Below are positions 17,810-27,201 of a DNA stretch of 64,000 nucleotides, piece after piece. The notes under the pieces were generated by a model. That model did not search any database, was not told where the DNA came from, and saw only the letters and a list, made by a program, of their open reading frames with translations. Position 1 is the first letter of the stretch. The number at the start of each line of letters is the position of its first letter. Where the stretch lies: NCBI GenBank assembly GCA_958296125.1, contig OY282444.1:2289940-2353939 (forward strand), given 5' to 3'. The DNA is from an uncultured Poribacteria bacterium. GTDB taxonomy: Bacteria; Poribacteria; WGA-4E; PCPOR2b. A program made the position numbers and the translations under genes.

Positions 17810-18118
17810 CCCCGCCCTCGCTTATCCTACCCCCATTTTTGCAAGATAGAACCTACGTGTTTCAAGATAGAACCTACACAGGAAATCCCTCCTAACGATC
17901 TGCGCCGGTGATTCTCGTGATTTTATAAAATATGAGATATAGTTTTCTCCAAAAAAAACTCATGACACTTGACAGATCTTTCAATCTGTTGTATTATACA
18001 TATAATTGTTTCTTAGTTTTGACAGGGAAAGTTGTGGGAACTATCTGTATGGGGTTGACCGTTCTACGCAGGGGTTCCCATTCAATAATTGGCATTTTAC
18101 CGAAAGGGTTTTTTATTT
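17810..18118 (+). other. Upstream region of the giant surface protein gene
   Basis: The region starts with a direct repeat of CAAGATAGAACCTAC (about 17841 and 17863). It then holds a near-perfect sigma-70 promoter at 17969-17997 and a second, weaker TTGACA at 18019. A short open frame at 17932-18120 overlaps both and has no ribosome site, so I do not call it a gene. Confidence 0.5.
17969..17997 (+). promoter_or_regulatory. Strong sigma-70-type promoter ahead of the repeat-switched giant gene
   Basis: TTGACA, a 17-base spacer, then TATTAT. A second TTGACA at 18019-18024 with TATCTG 17 bases on could be an alternative promoter. The ribosome site AGGAG at 18119-18123 follows. Confidence 0.7.
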
Positions 18119-18316
18119 AGGAGATGATGATTGAACTACTCAAAGCCACTCAAAGCCACTCAAAGCCACTCAAAGCCACTCAAAGCCACTCAAAGCCACT
18201 CAAAGCCACTCAAAGCCACTCAAAGCCACTCAAAGCCACTCAAAGCCACTCAAAGCCACTCAAAGCCACTCAAAGCCACTCAAAGCCACTCAAAGCCCAT
18301 TAACCCAAAAACGTAA
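18119..18316 (+). promoter_or_regulatory. Translation start region with two out-of-frame starts feeding the 10-base repeat
   Basis: AGGAG at 18119-18123 is followed by ATG ATG (18124, 18127) and TTG (18131, at the best distance of 7 bases). The ATG frame runs through the repeat and stops at TAA 18301-18303. The TTG frame stops at TAA 18314-18316. The third frame, which continues into the giant protein, has a TGA at 18132-18134 directly before the repeat and no ATG, GTG or TTG until 18342. So with 16 repeats neither visible start reaches the giant frame. With 15 copies the TTG frame joins it; with 17 copies the ATG frame does. Confidence 0.75.
18138..18297 (+). repeat. Perfect tandem repeat, 16 copies of ACTCAAAGCC (phase-variation tract)
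   Basis: Sixteen identical 10-base units lie between a ribosome site and the signal-peptide-coding region of the giant gene. Ten is not a multiple of three, so each unit gained or lost shifts the frame. All three frames of the tract encode the same cyclic decapeptide TQSHSKPLKA without stops. Tracts like this mutate by slipped-strand mispairing during replication. Confidence 0.97.
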
Positions 18317-18341
18317 AAGCGGCGTATTTTTAGTCATCAGT

Positions 18342-21300
18342 TTGATGTTGGTTGCGGGCTTGTTCGTTAACGAGGCCGCGCCGCAGGGCAAGATATTGTC
18401 AGATGTAATAAGTTTCAGGCTTAGTGAGGGGACCGGTGCGGACTCCACAATTATTCCGATGGCGGATCTTCAACCTGGCAATACTTACGTGCTGAGCATA
18501 TTCTATACATCGCACAACGACGACAATAAGGCAGGGTTCCGGGTGTGGATTCCAGAGGGTCTTAGGTTGGTTCCAAATACCCTAAGTGCCCGGGTGCGTG
18601 CTGTCATTGTAGGAGACCCGGCTCTACACGGCACCTTCCTAGCATGGGAAAACAGGTACGATGCCGATAGGGTCGCGCGCAACGATGGGGTGATTTTCGG
18701 TGCCCCCTTCCCCCTTCAAAAAGATAGTGACCCAAGGCGCAAGTTTGATGAGGCTCCGCAGGGAGGAGCTACGCAGCAGGGGGAAGGATCCTTTACTGAG
18801 GACGGTCTATTCCTTGACGGGAATCAGATAACAATCAGGCTCTCAGCTGACGATTTGGAAACTGCAGATGCGACAGTTCGGGCGGGTTATGCCACTCCGC
18901 AGACTGCTAGATCTGCTTCTGATAAAACGAACCTCCCTGTATTGAGGCTTAACTACCTGCTCTACTGTAAAATCCGTATTCCTTCCATTACCAGTGACAC
19001 TACCTATGTATTCAGGTATAAGGTCAACGCACCAGGCAGCTCATCAAGCGACAATTGGAGAGAGCTGAACACGACAAGCCTAAACATAGCGGTAGGCAGC
19101 AGCAGGCTCCCGGCCCGTTTGCTTGCGGGTGGCTCCCTTCCGGGCCAAAGGAAGGCCAATGAGGTCTCCGACCCGCCCCCGCGGGCTGATTCCGTATCGA
19201 CAAAGTCAGGGTTGATATTTGTCCCGAATAACAGGGCACCCGAATATGGAAACCTTGGAGGAGAGTGGTTTCAAGGATATAGGGAAAGTCCTGATGAAAG
19301 TATTACAAGAAGAAGACAAAGAGGCACCCCCTCCGATGCCAACTTTTATTTAACCGTCAGAGCCGGCCTGTCAGGCCGAGTAAATGTAGGTTGGGGCCAC
19401 CGAGCTGATGCCGGGCCCACCACGACACCCGACCCGATTGTCATTCATAGTGTTACTGCACCTACTGCCCCTCTTGCTGCGGGCAGTGTTCGCAATGTTC
19501 TGGAATTTTCCTACATACCACGGATTGACAACATGGCTGGCGGTCGGTTTCGGATTGCGATACCAAGCGGTTGGAAGGTTTCTAACAAGTTCCTATCCGT
19601 TAAGGATGATGATGGGGTGATATACGCAACGGATGAAGATGGCACTGTTACCACAGGTGCTAACCTCACCGACGATGACAGCGTGACAAATGTAGACTTT
19701 ACAGCGGACCAGCGGATAACCGTCACCCTCGGTTCAGCTTGGAGTTCGAGGGATAATACTGGTAAAACAACCCTCGTCGTCCGATTGGGTGATGTGACTG
19801 CCGCTATCCCTAGGAGTCTGCCTAGCACGGACGATCGGGCTACCCCGGCCGATGAGGACGATGATGTCAAGTATTTTGGCTATCCATTCCAATGCAGTGA
19901 TGCTCCCAGGACCCTTGTGCTAAGTCTGTTATCGGGTCAACCCGTGGTCAGGGTTGGCAATATCATAGGAGATACGACTGACGATCGAGACCCCCTTGAA
20001 AGAAAGGTTGTGATTAAACCGGGGCGAGTCTTCCCGGGCGAGTCAAAGATTTCCTTTGACATTACCTTTACGGCCCCTGGGCCGATGTATGGTCAGGATT
20101 TAAAGATATCGATACCGGACACGCTCCAACCGGATGATGATGGCATCGCATTAACGGATGTTGGTGATACCTCGTCATCGCAAATTTATGTGAGACAAAG
20201 GGGCGGGGCACCTGATGATATTGGTGATCCTACGGTAGACGAAGCGGATGATATACACGGTATCACCAATAATGATGGGGACACCATAACTATCCCCATG
20301 ACTAAGATGAATATAGGTCAGCAAGTTATCGTCTCCTATACTCGCGACACCGCTATTCCCAGTAATGCTTTTAGTGTTTCTGTCGATCCTGATAATATTA
20401 ATCAAAGTGCTTTCTTGGCGGTAACCGCAGTCACCGGATCAACCGGGGAGGATAAAGCAGTAGAGAAGATCGAGGGCGGTGTGATAATTAACAGAGCCGG
20501 TTCTGGTAAGGTGGATCTGTCGCCGGTTTCAGTGGAGGCGGGTTCGCAGCGTCGGGATATCACCCTAACGTATACCGCGTATACCGACCTTACTAACACA
20601 ACGATCGTGATTACTCCGACCGGGATTGTCATAGATCCCGATGCCGATCAGGTGCTCCAGGACGACAACTCTGCTGCCTACGGGTATGTTACAGGTTCGG
20701 AGTCAGATAGTTTAGGGGTAACTGCTACGACGATAACTTGGACAGGTATCACCGTTAAGAAGGGGAAAACGGTAACGGCGAGAATCCGCAGGGTCAACAT
20801 CGTAGCCGAAGCGAACGAGTATCCCTGGACGGTGACGGTTGGAGGTTCGACAGCGAAACTTGTGGACGATCCGACCACCACAGATGTGAATGAGGAACCG
20901 ATTCTCTCGGTTGTGAAGACATCGGGGGATGCGATAACATTTGCAATCGATGGGGCCGACACATTCGATGCCGGCAGTGATGCCACCATCAATTTCAAGT
21001 TTACAGCGGAATCAACCCCGATAAGGGGTGGCTTGGTTCGGTTGACCATCCCGTCTGCGTTGGGCAGTGCGCCGACGAAGACGAAAGGGGTAGCGGGACG
21101 GGTGGCAGTCGATGGCCAAGCGAAAAAGAGCGGAGGCACGGGGAGCGTTGGGAACGATGAGATCACGGTCTCCGGTCGGACGATCACCGTTGCGGTTGGG
21201 CAGCTGAATGTCGGTGAGTTCGTCATAATTACGTATGGTAGCACGGGTGATGATGGCAAGGCGGCGGTGTTACATCATGTCGCCGCTGATGTCAAAGTAA

Positions 21301-24300
21301 CCGGCACGTTTAGAACCTCCCCGGGTGCGAGCACCCGGACGGCCGGGACGGTCACGGTTACGCTGGGCAATATCAGCGACGGTAAGGGTGCTGCGGTGCT
21401 ATCGCCGGCCTCAATAGAGGCGGGCAGTAGTCATCGGGCGCTAGAGGTGACGTTCACTGCGGCGGGCACGATGGACGGGGGCGCGGTGAGCCTCGAACTT
21501 CCATCGGGTTGGGGTTCGTTGCAGAATGACCCGCAAAAGCGGAATTATGTGACGACGCGCGGTTCGGGGGTCTCCTCATTGGAAATCGGCAACAGCCTCG
21601 TGATCGCAACGATCGATAAGCTAGCCAAAGGTGGGAGTTTCCGATTTATCTATGGTGGTGGGACCGGTGCCGATGTCGGTGCAGAGGTTCAGGACGTTGT
21701 TGGGACCGCCGACTTCACGATTAAATCCGATGGGGATGGAGATGGTGTTTTCGCCTTCATTACCAGTGATTTGGAGCACAAGGACCGGGAGAAGATAAGA
21801 AACCCTGACAAGACGGGGAAGATTTATAAAGATAAGCCCGGTGTCCTACAAATCAAAGTGACTAGTGCATTGGACGGCACCGGGACCGTGGCAGTTGATA
21901 CGACAGCGGTGCGTGCAGCTGCGGACGATGTGAAATTGGAGTTTACCTACACCCCGAGCCAGACCATTGAAGATGGGGAGTTGCAAATTACCGTGCCGTC
22001 GAGCTGGAGTAAACCACAAGTTGAAGAGGTGGGTGAACCGGGGTATACCGAAGTGGAAGGCGTTGGGCTGGGTTCCGCCACGGACGATAATAAGTTCTCG
22101 GTGACAGTGCCTATCTTTTCGCTTGACAAAACCAATACCATCAAAATCACCTATGGTGCGACTGACACCGGGCGTGCCGTTGCCTCCGCTACGACGGGCA
22201 CCGATGCGTTTCGGGTTGCGATTCGGGGACACCAAGGGGGCAACCTGGCCCCGCTACGCACGCAACCGACAATAACGGTCAACTCGCAAGCGAGTGGGAA
22301 AGGTAAAGCAGTCCTTGCCGTGACCGATGGCGATGCGGCACTCCATACCGGGGATGCCGACCGCGAGTTGACCGTCACCTACACTGCGGCGGGTCAAATG
22401 ATTGGGGGCAAGGTTCGGTTGACCATCCCCGCTGGTTGGTCTGCGCCGAGTGCGGAGACGGTGACGGTAACCCCTGCATTTTCGCCCACCTTTGACGGTC
22501 AAATGGTTATCGTTGAGGGTGTGAATTTGAGTGCGAACGGGACCGTGACGTTTGTCTATACAGGTGATGTGCAGCCGACTGCGGCGACGGGTGTTAAATT
22601 TGCCGTTGCGGTTCACGGCGGTGACGCAGCCGATTCGTTTGTTGATGTCTCCGGCGACGCGACAATGCTCACCGTTGATGTTGCAGAGGCGAGACCGGGC
22701 TCCGGTTCAGGGACCGTCACACCGAAGATTGTCCAAGCGGGTGCAACAGGGGTGGACTTGACCTTTACCTACACCGCTGTCGGCATCATTGACGCGCCCC
22801 GGGAGTTCCGAGTTCAAGTTCCTGCTCCGTGGACGGCACCCAACAGTGCTGCCGCTTCAGAGGAGGACAAAGGGACCTACACCGTGGTGCACAGGCACCA
22901 AGGTGCCTCGACGACGGTGAGTGTGGAGAAACTGGACCCTGTCGGCCGGGATATGGTTGCCCGCGTGAAGTTGGGTGGGCTTGAGGTGGAAGCGGGTGAT
23001 GAGATTGTTTTCACCTATGAGAATGCCGATGCACCGACTGCCCGTGAAGTTACGCCGTTCAAGATTCTGTTTGACGGCGAGCCGATTGTAGCCGACGTTC
23101 AGGTTAGAGTCCAAGACTCTACACCGAGCCAGCTTTCGCTGAGCAGTGCCGGTGCCGTTTCCGCTGATGCCGGGGCGATGCCACTGGCTATCACGGTTGG
23201 GCTGCAAGATGCTGATGGCAATGAAACCGCGATGGGGACTGATGTAGATGTTACCCTGACCTCAACTTCAGCCGGCACCTTCGCTGAGACCGCTGAGGCA
23301 GTGGGGACCGAAGCCATCACCGTGACTATTCCTACAGGTGATGTTGCAGCGATGGTCTACTACCGGGATTCGACCGTTGGGGCAGTGACGATCACTGCGA
23401 GCGCGCCGAACCTGACACCGGCAACGCATGCAGTGACGGTTACGACCGATATGATAACCCTTCTAAGTGCTTCGATTGATACAACGATGGCGAAGACGGG
23501 GGACACCGTAACAGTCACCGCCACCGGCACCGCGAGTCAGATGCTAACCTTCTCAATCGGTTCGATTGTGACTGGGGCCGCAATGACCGAGGCAACGGCG
23601 GGGACCTATACCGGCAGCTATACAGCCGTTGCGGACCTGCATGATGGAGTCCATGAGGTCACGGTTACGCTCACGGAAACAGGTTCGAGCTTGTCTGCGG
23701 GGATGTTGACCGTTGACACGATGGCACCGGGCGTAACAGTGACCGCATCGCCTGACACCGTTTCAAACGGGGAGATGGTGACGATCACGGCTACGGTTAC
23801 AGATGCTGGAGCGATTGCTTCGGTGATGGCGGATGTCTCAATGTTGGATTCAACGCAAACGACAGTCGCCCTGACCATGGCAGAAGATGCTTACAGTGCT
23901 GAAGTGACCATCAGTGCAGATAACGAAGCGATGAACGGTATGCAAACCATCACGGTGACAGCGATGGATGCCGCCGGCAATAGTGGCATGGCCTCTGCGA
24001 TGGTCATGTTACAAAATAGCCTCGAATACACTTCGATGATACCGGCAGGGATTAGCTTGTTCCACGTGCCACTTAAAGTTGAAGGCCTCGACACTGTGGC
24101 CGATCTCCTTGAGATGCTTGGCGATGCCGCCACGCTCGCCATTACCTATGATGGCAGTTCGTGGAATAGCCGCAGCGGTGCCTTGCCGATAACCGCTGAC
24201 CTGGGGATTGTCCTTTCGATGACCGCTGACACAACGGTCACCTTCACGGGTGAGGCGTGGGAGGATGGCACCATTAACCTCCGAGCGGGCCAGAACCTTG

Positions 24301-25271
24301 TCGGGCTGCCCCTCAACGATGCAAGCGTAACCAATATCAGCGACCTCATAACGCTGTTCGGGGGGAGTGTCGCAAACATCATTGTTTCAACCGACGGCAA
24401 CTTCCAAGCCATCAGCCAAGCCGGGGACCCCGGAGACGGGCCCGTCATGGGGGACGCAGCATATCTCATAACAGCGACTGCTGATGCTTCTGCAACGGTC
24501 ACCGGGGACGGGTGGACTAACGACACGCTGGCGGGGGCTGCACCTATTGCGCTCGCTGGATACAAGGTTGACGGTCAAACCCCGGTCCTTGATGTCCGCG
24601 GGGCTGTTGTTGACGAAATCACCGGCCTCGCAAGGGAAGGCTTCCGCGTCAAGGTGAAGAACCTGTCAACAAAAGCCTCGCTCAGCCGGATCACCTCCGA
24701 TGAAACGGCAGCAGTCCGTGCCGAGACCCCCGCGAACGGGCCTGTCCCCGTTCCGAGGGCAGGCCCGATGCAATCGGGGGCAGGCAGGGGCGGATATAAC
24801 ATGACCTTTGTTGACCTCAATGACGCTCACGCCGCACGAGTCGGTGATGTCATTGAGATTTCCGTTGATTCACCAGATCCGTTGATTGGGGTTAAGCCGG
24901 TGCGCCACATCGTTACAACAGATGATGTGAAAAGCGGTATCCTTGAGATAGAAGATCTCGTTGCTTATGAGATTCCGGCAGAGACTGAACTGCTTCGGAA
25001 CTATCCAAATCCGTTCAACCCAGAAACGTGGATTCCGTATCGTCTGGCAGAAGATGCCGATGTTACGTTGACCCTCTACGATTCTACCGGGCGGGTGGTG
25101 CGAACCCTTGACCTCGGCCATCAAACCGCAGCGGTTTATGAGTCGAGAAGCAAAGCTATCTACTGGGACGGCAGAAACCGATTCGGCGAACAGGTTGCCA
25201 GTGGCATTTACTTCTATAGCCTCAGTGCCGGTGACTTCTCTGCCACTCGTAAGATGCTGATTCTAAAGTAA
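18342..25271 (+). CDS. Giant secreted surface protein with repeated beta domains and C-terminal sorting domain; translation OFF in this repeat register
   Basis: Counted from 18342, the protein has 2309 residues. The frame stays open upstream through the repeat tract, and codons 18303-18341 add TQKRKSGVFLVIS, giving a proper signal peptide (basic KRK, then a hydrophobic stretch ending VNEAAPQG). A start at TTG 18342 or ATG 18345 would lose the basic part and has no ribosome site. The body holds about seven or eight related 110-150-residue beta units with a recurring pattern (G-K-G-K-V, F-T-Y-T-A, G-G-x-V-x-L-x-I-P-S-x-W). Ig-like repeats follow (about 1580-1890), then a segment beginning SMIPAGISLFHVPL. 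The end carries NYPNPFNPETWIPYRL, SGIYFYSLSAGDF and TRKMLILK, typical of FlgD-like/type IX-like sorting domains. It is probably a cell-surface or secreted adhesin-like protein; the ligand is unknown. Confidence 0.85.
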   Translation: MMLVAGLFVNEAAPQGKILSDVISFRLSEGTGADSTIIPMADLQPGNTYVLSIFYTSHNDDNKAGFRVWIPEGLRLVPNTLSARVRAVIVGDPALHGTFLAWENRYDADRVARNDGVIFGAPFPLQKDSDPRRKFDEAPQGGATQQGEGSFTEDGLFLDGNQITIRLSADDLETADATVRAGYATPQTARSASDKTNLPVLRLNYLLYCKIRIPSITSDTTYVFRYKVNAPGSSSSDNWRELNTTSLNIAVGSSRLPARLLAGGSLPGQRKANEVSDPPPRADSVSTKSGLIFVPNNRAPEYGNLGGEWFQGYRESPDESITRRRQRGTPSDANFYLTVRAGLSGRVNVGWGHRADAGPTTTPDPIVIHSVTAPTAPLAAGSVRNVLEFSYIPRIDNMAGGRFRIAIPSGWKVSNKFLSVKDDDGVIYATDEDGTVTTGANLTDDDSVTNVDFTADQRITVTLGSAWSSRDNTGKTTLVVRLGDVTAAIPRSLPSTDDRATPADEDDDVKYFGYPFQCSDAPRTLVLSLLSGQPVVRVGNIIGDTTDDRDPLERKVVIKPGRVFPGESKISFDITFTAPGPMYGQDLKISIPDTLQPDDDGIALTDVGDTSSSQIYVRQRGGAPDDIGDPTVDEADDIHGITNNDGDTITIPMTKMNIGQQVIVSYTRDTAIPSNAFSVSVDPDNINQSAFLAVTAVTGSTGEDKAVEKIEGGVIINRAGSGKVDLSPVSVEAGSQRRDITLTYTAYTDLTNTTIVITPTGIVIDPDADQVLQDDNSAAYGYVTGSESDSLGVTATTITWTGITVKKGKTVTARIRRVNIVAEANEYPWTVTVGGSTAKLVDDPTTTDVNEEPILSVVKTSGDAITFAIDGADTFDAGSDATINFKFTAESTPIRGGLVRLTIPSALGSAPTKTKGVAGRVAVDGQAKKSGGTGSVGNDEITVSGRTITVAVGQLNVGEFVIITYGSTGDDGKAAVLHHVAADVKVTGTFRTSPGASTRTAGTVTVTLGNISDGKGAAVLSPASIEAGSSHRALEVTFTAAGTMDGGAVSLELPSGWGSLQNDPQKRNYVTTRGSGVSSLEIGNSLVIATIDKLAKGGSFRFIYGGGTGADVGAEVQDVVGTADFTIKSDGDGDGVFAFITSDLEHKDREKIRNPDKTGKIYKDKPGVLQIKVTSALDGTGTVAVDTTAVRAAADDVKLEFTYTPSQTIEDGELQITVPSSWSKPQVEEVGEPGYTEVEGVGLGSATDDNKFSVTVPIFSLDKTNTIKITYGATDTGRAVASATTGTDAFRVAIRGHQGGNLAPLRTQPTITVNSQASGKGKAVLAVTDGDAALHTGDADRELTVTYTAAGQMIGGKVRLTIPAGWSAPSAETVTVTPAFSPTFDGQMVIVEGVNLSANGTVTFVYTGDVQPTAATGVKFAVAVHGGDAADSFVDVSGDATMLTVDVAEARPGSGSGTVTPKIVQAGATGVDLTFTYTAVGIIDAPREFRVQVPAPWTAPNSAAASEEDKGTYTVVHRHQGASTTVSVEKLDPVGRDMVARVKLGGLEVEAGDEIVFTYENADAPTAREVTPFKILFDGEPIVADVQVRVQDSTPSQLSLSSAGAVSADAGAMPLAITVGLQDADGNETAMGTDVDVTLTSTSAGTFAETAEAVGTEAITVTIPTGDVAAMVYYRDSTVGAVTITASAPNLTPATHAVTVTTDMITLLSASIDTTMAKTGDTVTVTATGTASQMLTFSIGSIVTGAAMTEATAGTYTGSYTAVADLHDGVHEVTVTLTETGSSLSAGMLTVDTMAPGVTVTASPDTVSNGEMVTITATVTDAGAIASVMADVSMLDSTQTTVALTMAEDAYSAEVTISADNEAMNGMQTITVTAMDAAGNSGMASAMVMLQNSLEYTSMIPAGISLFHVPLKVEGLDTVADLLEMLGDAATLAITYDGSSWNSRSGALPITADLGIVLSMTADTTVTFTGEAWEDGTINLRAGQNLVGLPLNDASVTNISDLITLFGGSVANIIVSTDGNFQAISQAGDPGDGPVMGDAAYLITATADASATVTGDGWTNDTLAGAAPIALAGYKVDGQTPVLDVRGAVVDEITGLAREGFRVKVKNLSTKASLSRITSDETAAVRAETPANGPVPVPRAGPMQSGAGRGGYNMTFVDLNDAHAARVGDVIEISVDSPDPLIGVKPVRHIVTTDDVKSGILEIEDLVAYEIPAETELLRNYPNPFNPETWIPYRLAEDADVTLTLYDSTGRVVRTLDLGHQTAAVYESRSKAIYWDGRNRFGEQVASGIYFYSLSAGDFSATRKMLILK
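24738..24790 (+). repeat. Dispersed repeat inserted in frame inside the giant gene
   Basis: GGGCCTGT..CCGTTCCGAG..AGGCCCGA..TCGGGG closely matches the intergenic copy at 25793-25855. Here it encodes a Gly-Pro-Ala-Arg-rich stretch (about residues 2132-2150) without breaking the frame. Confidence 0.6.
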
Positions 25272-25288
25272 ACTAACCTCAGCGACAT

Positions 25289-25333
25289 AGCTGCTAAATG
25301 CTTCACGCCGAGGCATTTAGCAGCTTTTTTTTT
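25289..25333 (+). terminator. Rho-independent terminator of the giant gene
   Basis: A 13-base-pair perfect stem (AGCTGCTAAATGC with GCATTTAGCAGCT), an 11-base loop, and a run of nine T lie 18 bases after the stop codon. Confidence 0.93.
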
Positions 25334-25380
25334 GTGCAAATGCTGAACCCCGTTGGTCGAGCTTTATCAAAATCTACGGT

Positions 25381-25674
25381 TTAGGGGAGAGATGCAACAA
25401 TCTCCCGGTATTCATCTTCCGTGAAGGCGCGAAGTGTCTCGATGCGGACGTTACCTTCCGAGGCGGTAGCAAGCGCAAACTTGGCTGCGGTTTCATCGTC
25501 TGGCGCGTCAATGATAGTGACAAAGTCGTACTGACCCATCACTATATAAAACGCCTTAAATTCCCCGCCCAAGGCTTGAACGTTTTTTCTGGCAGCGTTA
25601 GTACGCGCGGGTCCTTCTTTAATATTTTGTATGCCTTGTTGTGTATAGCGTCCCAATGCGATATAAGTAGCCAT
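25381..25674 (-). CDS. GYD domain protein
   Basis: The 97-residue protein starts at ATG 25674 with GGAGG seven bases upstream; longer in-frame starts have no ribosome site. It has the ferredoxin-like GYD pattern: MATYIALGRYTQQG, then GEFKAFYIVMGQYDFVTIID near residues 40-60. GYD proteins are small oligomeric cytoplasmic proteins with no settled function. It is convergent with the giant gene and separated from it by the terminator. Confidence 0.88.
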   Translation of the reverse strand: MATYIALGRYTQQGIQNIKEGPARTNAARKNVQALGGEFKAFYIVMGQYDFVTIIDAPDDETAAKFALATASEGNVRIETLRAFTEDEYREIVASLP

Positions 25675-25689
25675 TGGATTCCCTCCTTT

Positions 25690-25708
25690 GAAGATTATCG
25701 TAATCTTC
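25690..25708. promoter_or_regulatory. Perfect inverted repeat in the leader of the GYD gene
   Basis: GAAGATTA-TCG-TAATCTTC is an 8+8 palindrome with a 3-base centre, ending four bases from the GGAGG ribosome site. It may be an operator or a hairpin that masks the ribosome site; no T-run follows. Confidence 0.45.
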
Positions 25709-25792
25709 CGATCTAAGCCCCCGGTGAAGGGGGGTAGGGGTGGGGCATCCACCCTTTCAGAACCTGCCCCCGTTCCGCACCGTTCCGTGTGC

Positions 25793-25855
25793 GGGCCTGT
25801 GTCCGTTCCGAGACCAGGCCCGACTTGTCGGGGAGGACAGGCCCGATGTATCGGG
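25793..25855. repeat. GC-rich dispersed repeat with two CCCGAx palindromes
   Basis: It contains CCCGACTTGTCGGG (25819-25832) and CCCGATGTATCGGG (25842-25855), each a 6+6 palindrome. The left half matches the copy inside the giant gene. Confidence 0.65.
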
Positions 25856-26270
25856 AAGAGGTCGTAAGTTCCCGTAGGTTTAGGAGTCTGTCAATTATAG
25901 TAGCCTCTCAAAACACGATTCATTGTAACAAAAGGCACCAAATCTGACAATGGAAATGTAAGAGGAATTGGGGGATATCCAAGGTGTGGGTGAAGTGAAT
26001 GCCTTGAATGAATGGAAACCATTTCGGAGTATTGCATCGTGGTACATGTACAAATATGGCAATGAATTTGCCTAACAAAGGAGTAGCGAAAAAGAGGCGG
26101 TCGTCTCCGCTGAAGGGCGAGTGATTTGCTGAACAAGCGTAGATTGTCGCACCGGGGGCTGGATGTTGACCTCAACGCTTACATTGCAGCTATCACACCC
26201 CCCACCGTGGGACTGTCAACCCCCTGAGATTCGGACCGTTTCTTTATTTTGGAAGAAGTGAGGTATATGT
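25856..26270. other. Intergenic stretch without a recognisable gene
   Basis: A 94-codon minus-strand frame exists, but it has no ribosome site and a composition unlike protein (many Arg, His, Pro, Ser). No clear promoter or terminator is visible. Confidence 0.4.
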
Positions 26271-27104
26271 ATGAATAATGATGGAATTTCTGTGCGAAAC
26301 CTTGATGGTTCAATCGCAGTGGTGACGGGAGCAGCTCAAGGGTTAGGTCTTGGAATCGTTGAGCAACTTGCCCGCGACGGCGCAACGACAATCATCGCCG
26401 ACCTGCAACTGGAGAAAGCTGAGACGGAAGCTGACCGGCTACGATTCGATGGCTTGAAGGTACATGCGGCTCACTTGGACATCACCAACAGTGCCAAGGT
26501 AACGGCGTTTTTTGAAAGGATTGTCAGTGAACACGGACGGTTGGATATCTTGGTCAACAACGCTGGTGTGGGGCAGAAGGTCACCCCCATCGTTGAGTTA
26601 AGCGATGAGGAGTGGGATCGTGTGTTAAACGCTACGTTGACAGGGGCATTCTATTGCTGCCGCGCTGCGGGTGGGATTATGGAGCGTCAGGAATACGGTT
26701 GCATCGTTAATGTCGCCTCGATCAATGGTCAAAATCCAGCGGCACTGGTTGCAGCATATAACGTAGCAAAGGCGGGTATAATCAGCCTGACCAAGACATT
26801 GGCATTGGAATTGGCAGCTTATGGCGTGCGAGTAAATGCCGTGAGTCCGGGTCCGGTTTACACCGAATTTAACAGGAGGAATATGGCGCAACGCTGCCAG
26901 ACCCTCAACATCACTGAGGACGAGATGATTGAGCGCATCCGCAGTGCCATCCCGTTGGGACGGTGGGGCGAGCCAACCGACATAGCCCGTGGGGTTGCCT
27001 TTCTATGTAGCTCTCAAGCGTCTTGGATTACGGGCGAGGTACTCAGGGTTAGTGGCGGTATGGAAGGTGTCTCCGCAACTCCACCGAAACGCCAGCAGAA
27101 TTGA
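26271..27104 (+). CDS. SDR family oxidoreductase
   Basis: The 277-residue protein is a classical short-chain dehydrogenase. It has the dinucleotide motif TGAAQGLGLGIV near 20-30, NNAG in LDILVNNAGVG near 95, the catalytic Ser in NVASINGQ, and Tyr/Lys in AAYNVAKAG near 160. The C-terminal SSQASWITGEVLRVSGG is typical of the family. These enzymes interconvert alcohols and ketones with NAD(P). The substrate cannot be read from the sequence. It is followed after 97 bases by an aminotransferase gene on the same strand. Confidence 0.93.
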   Translation: MNNDGISVRNLDGSIAVVTGAAQGLGLGIVEQLARDGATTIIADLQLEKAETEADRLRFDGLKVHAAHLDITNSAKVTAFFERIVSEHGRLDILVNNAGVGQKVTPIVELSDEEWDRVLNATLTGAFYCCRAAGGIMERQEYGCIVNVASINGQNPAALVAAYNVAKAGIISLTKTLALELAAYGVRVNAVSPGPVYTEFNRRNMAQRCQTLNITEDEMIERIRSAIPLGRWGEPTDIARGVAFLCSSQASWITGEVLRVSGGMEGVSATPPKRQQN

Positions 27105-27201
27105 ACCTTAATTCTCCTACTTGGAGTGAGTGTATGTAAATCAAGGATTTCATCGGGCAAACTCCTAGGCTTGGGAGTCCGTTAAACAAGGAGATTACTA
27201 A

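Noticed and set aside
17932-18120. Short plus-strand gene before the repeat tract
   Set aside because: It overlaps the strong promoter at 17969 and ends at the ribosome site of the switch; no ribosome site of its own.
18138-18297. CRISPR-like array
   Set aside because: The 10-base units are contiguous with no spacers, and no cas genes are near.
25891-26175. Minus-strand 94-codon gene
   Set aside because: No ribosome site, biased composition, no family resemblance.
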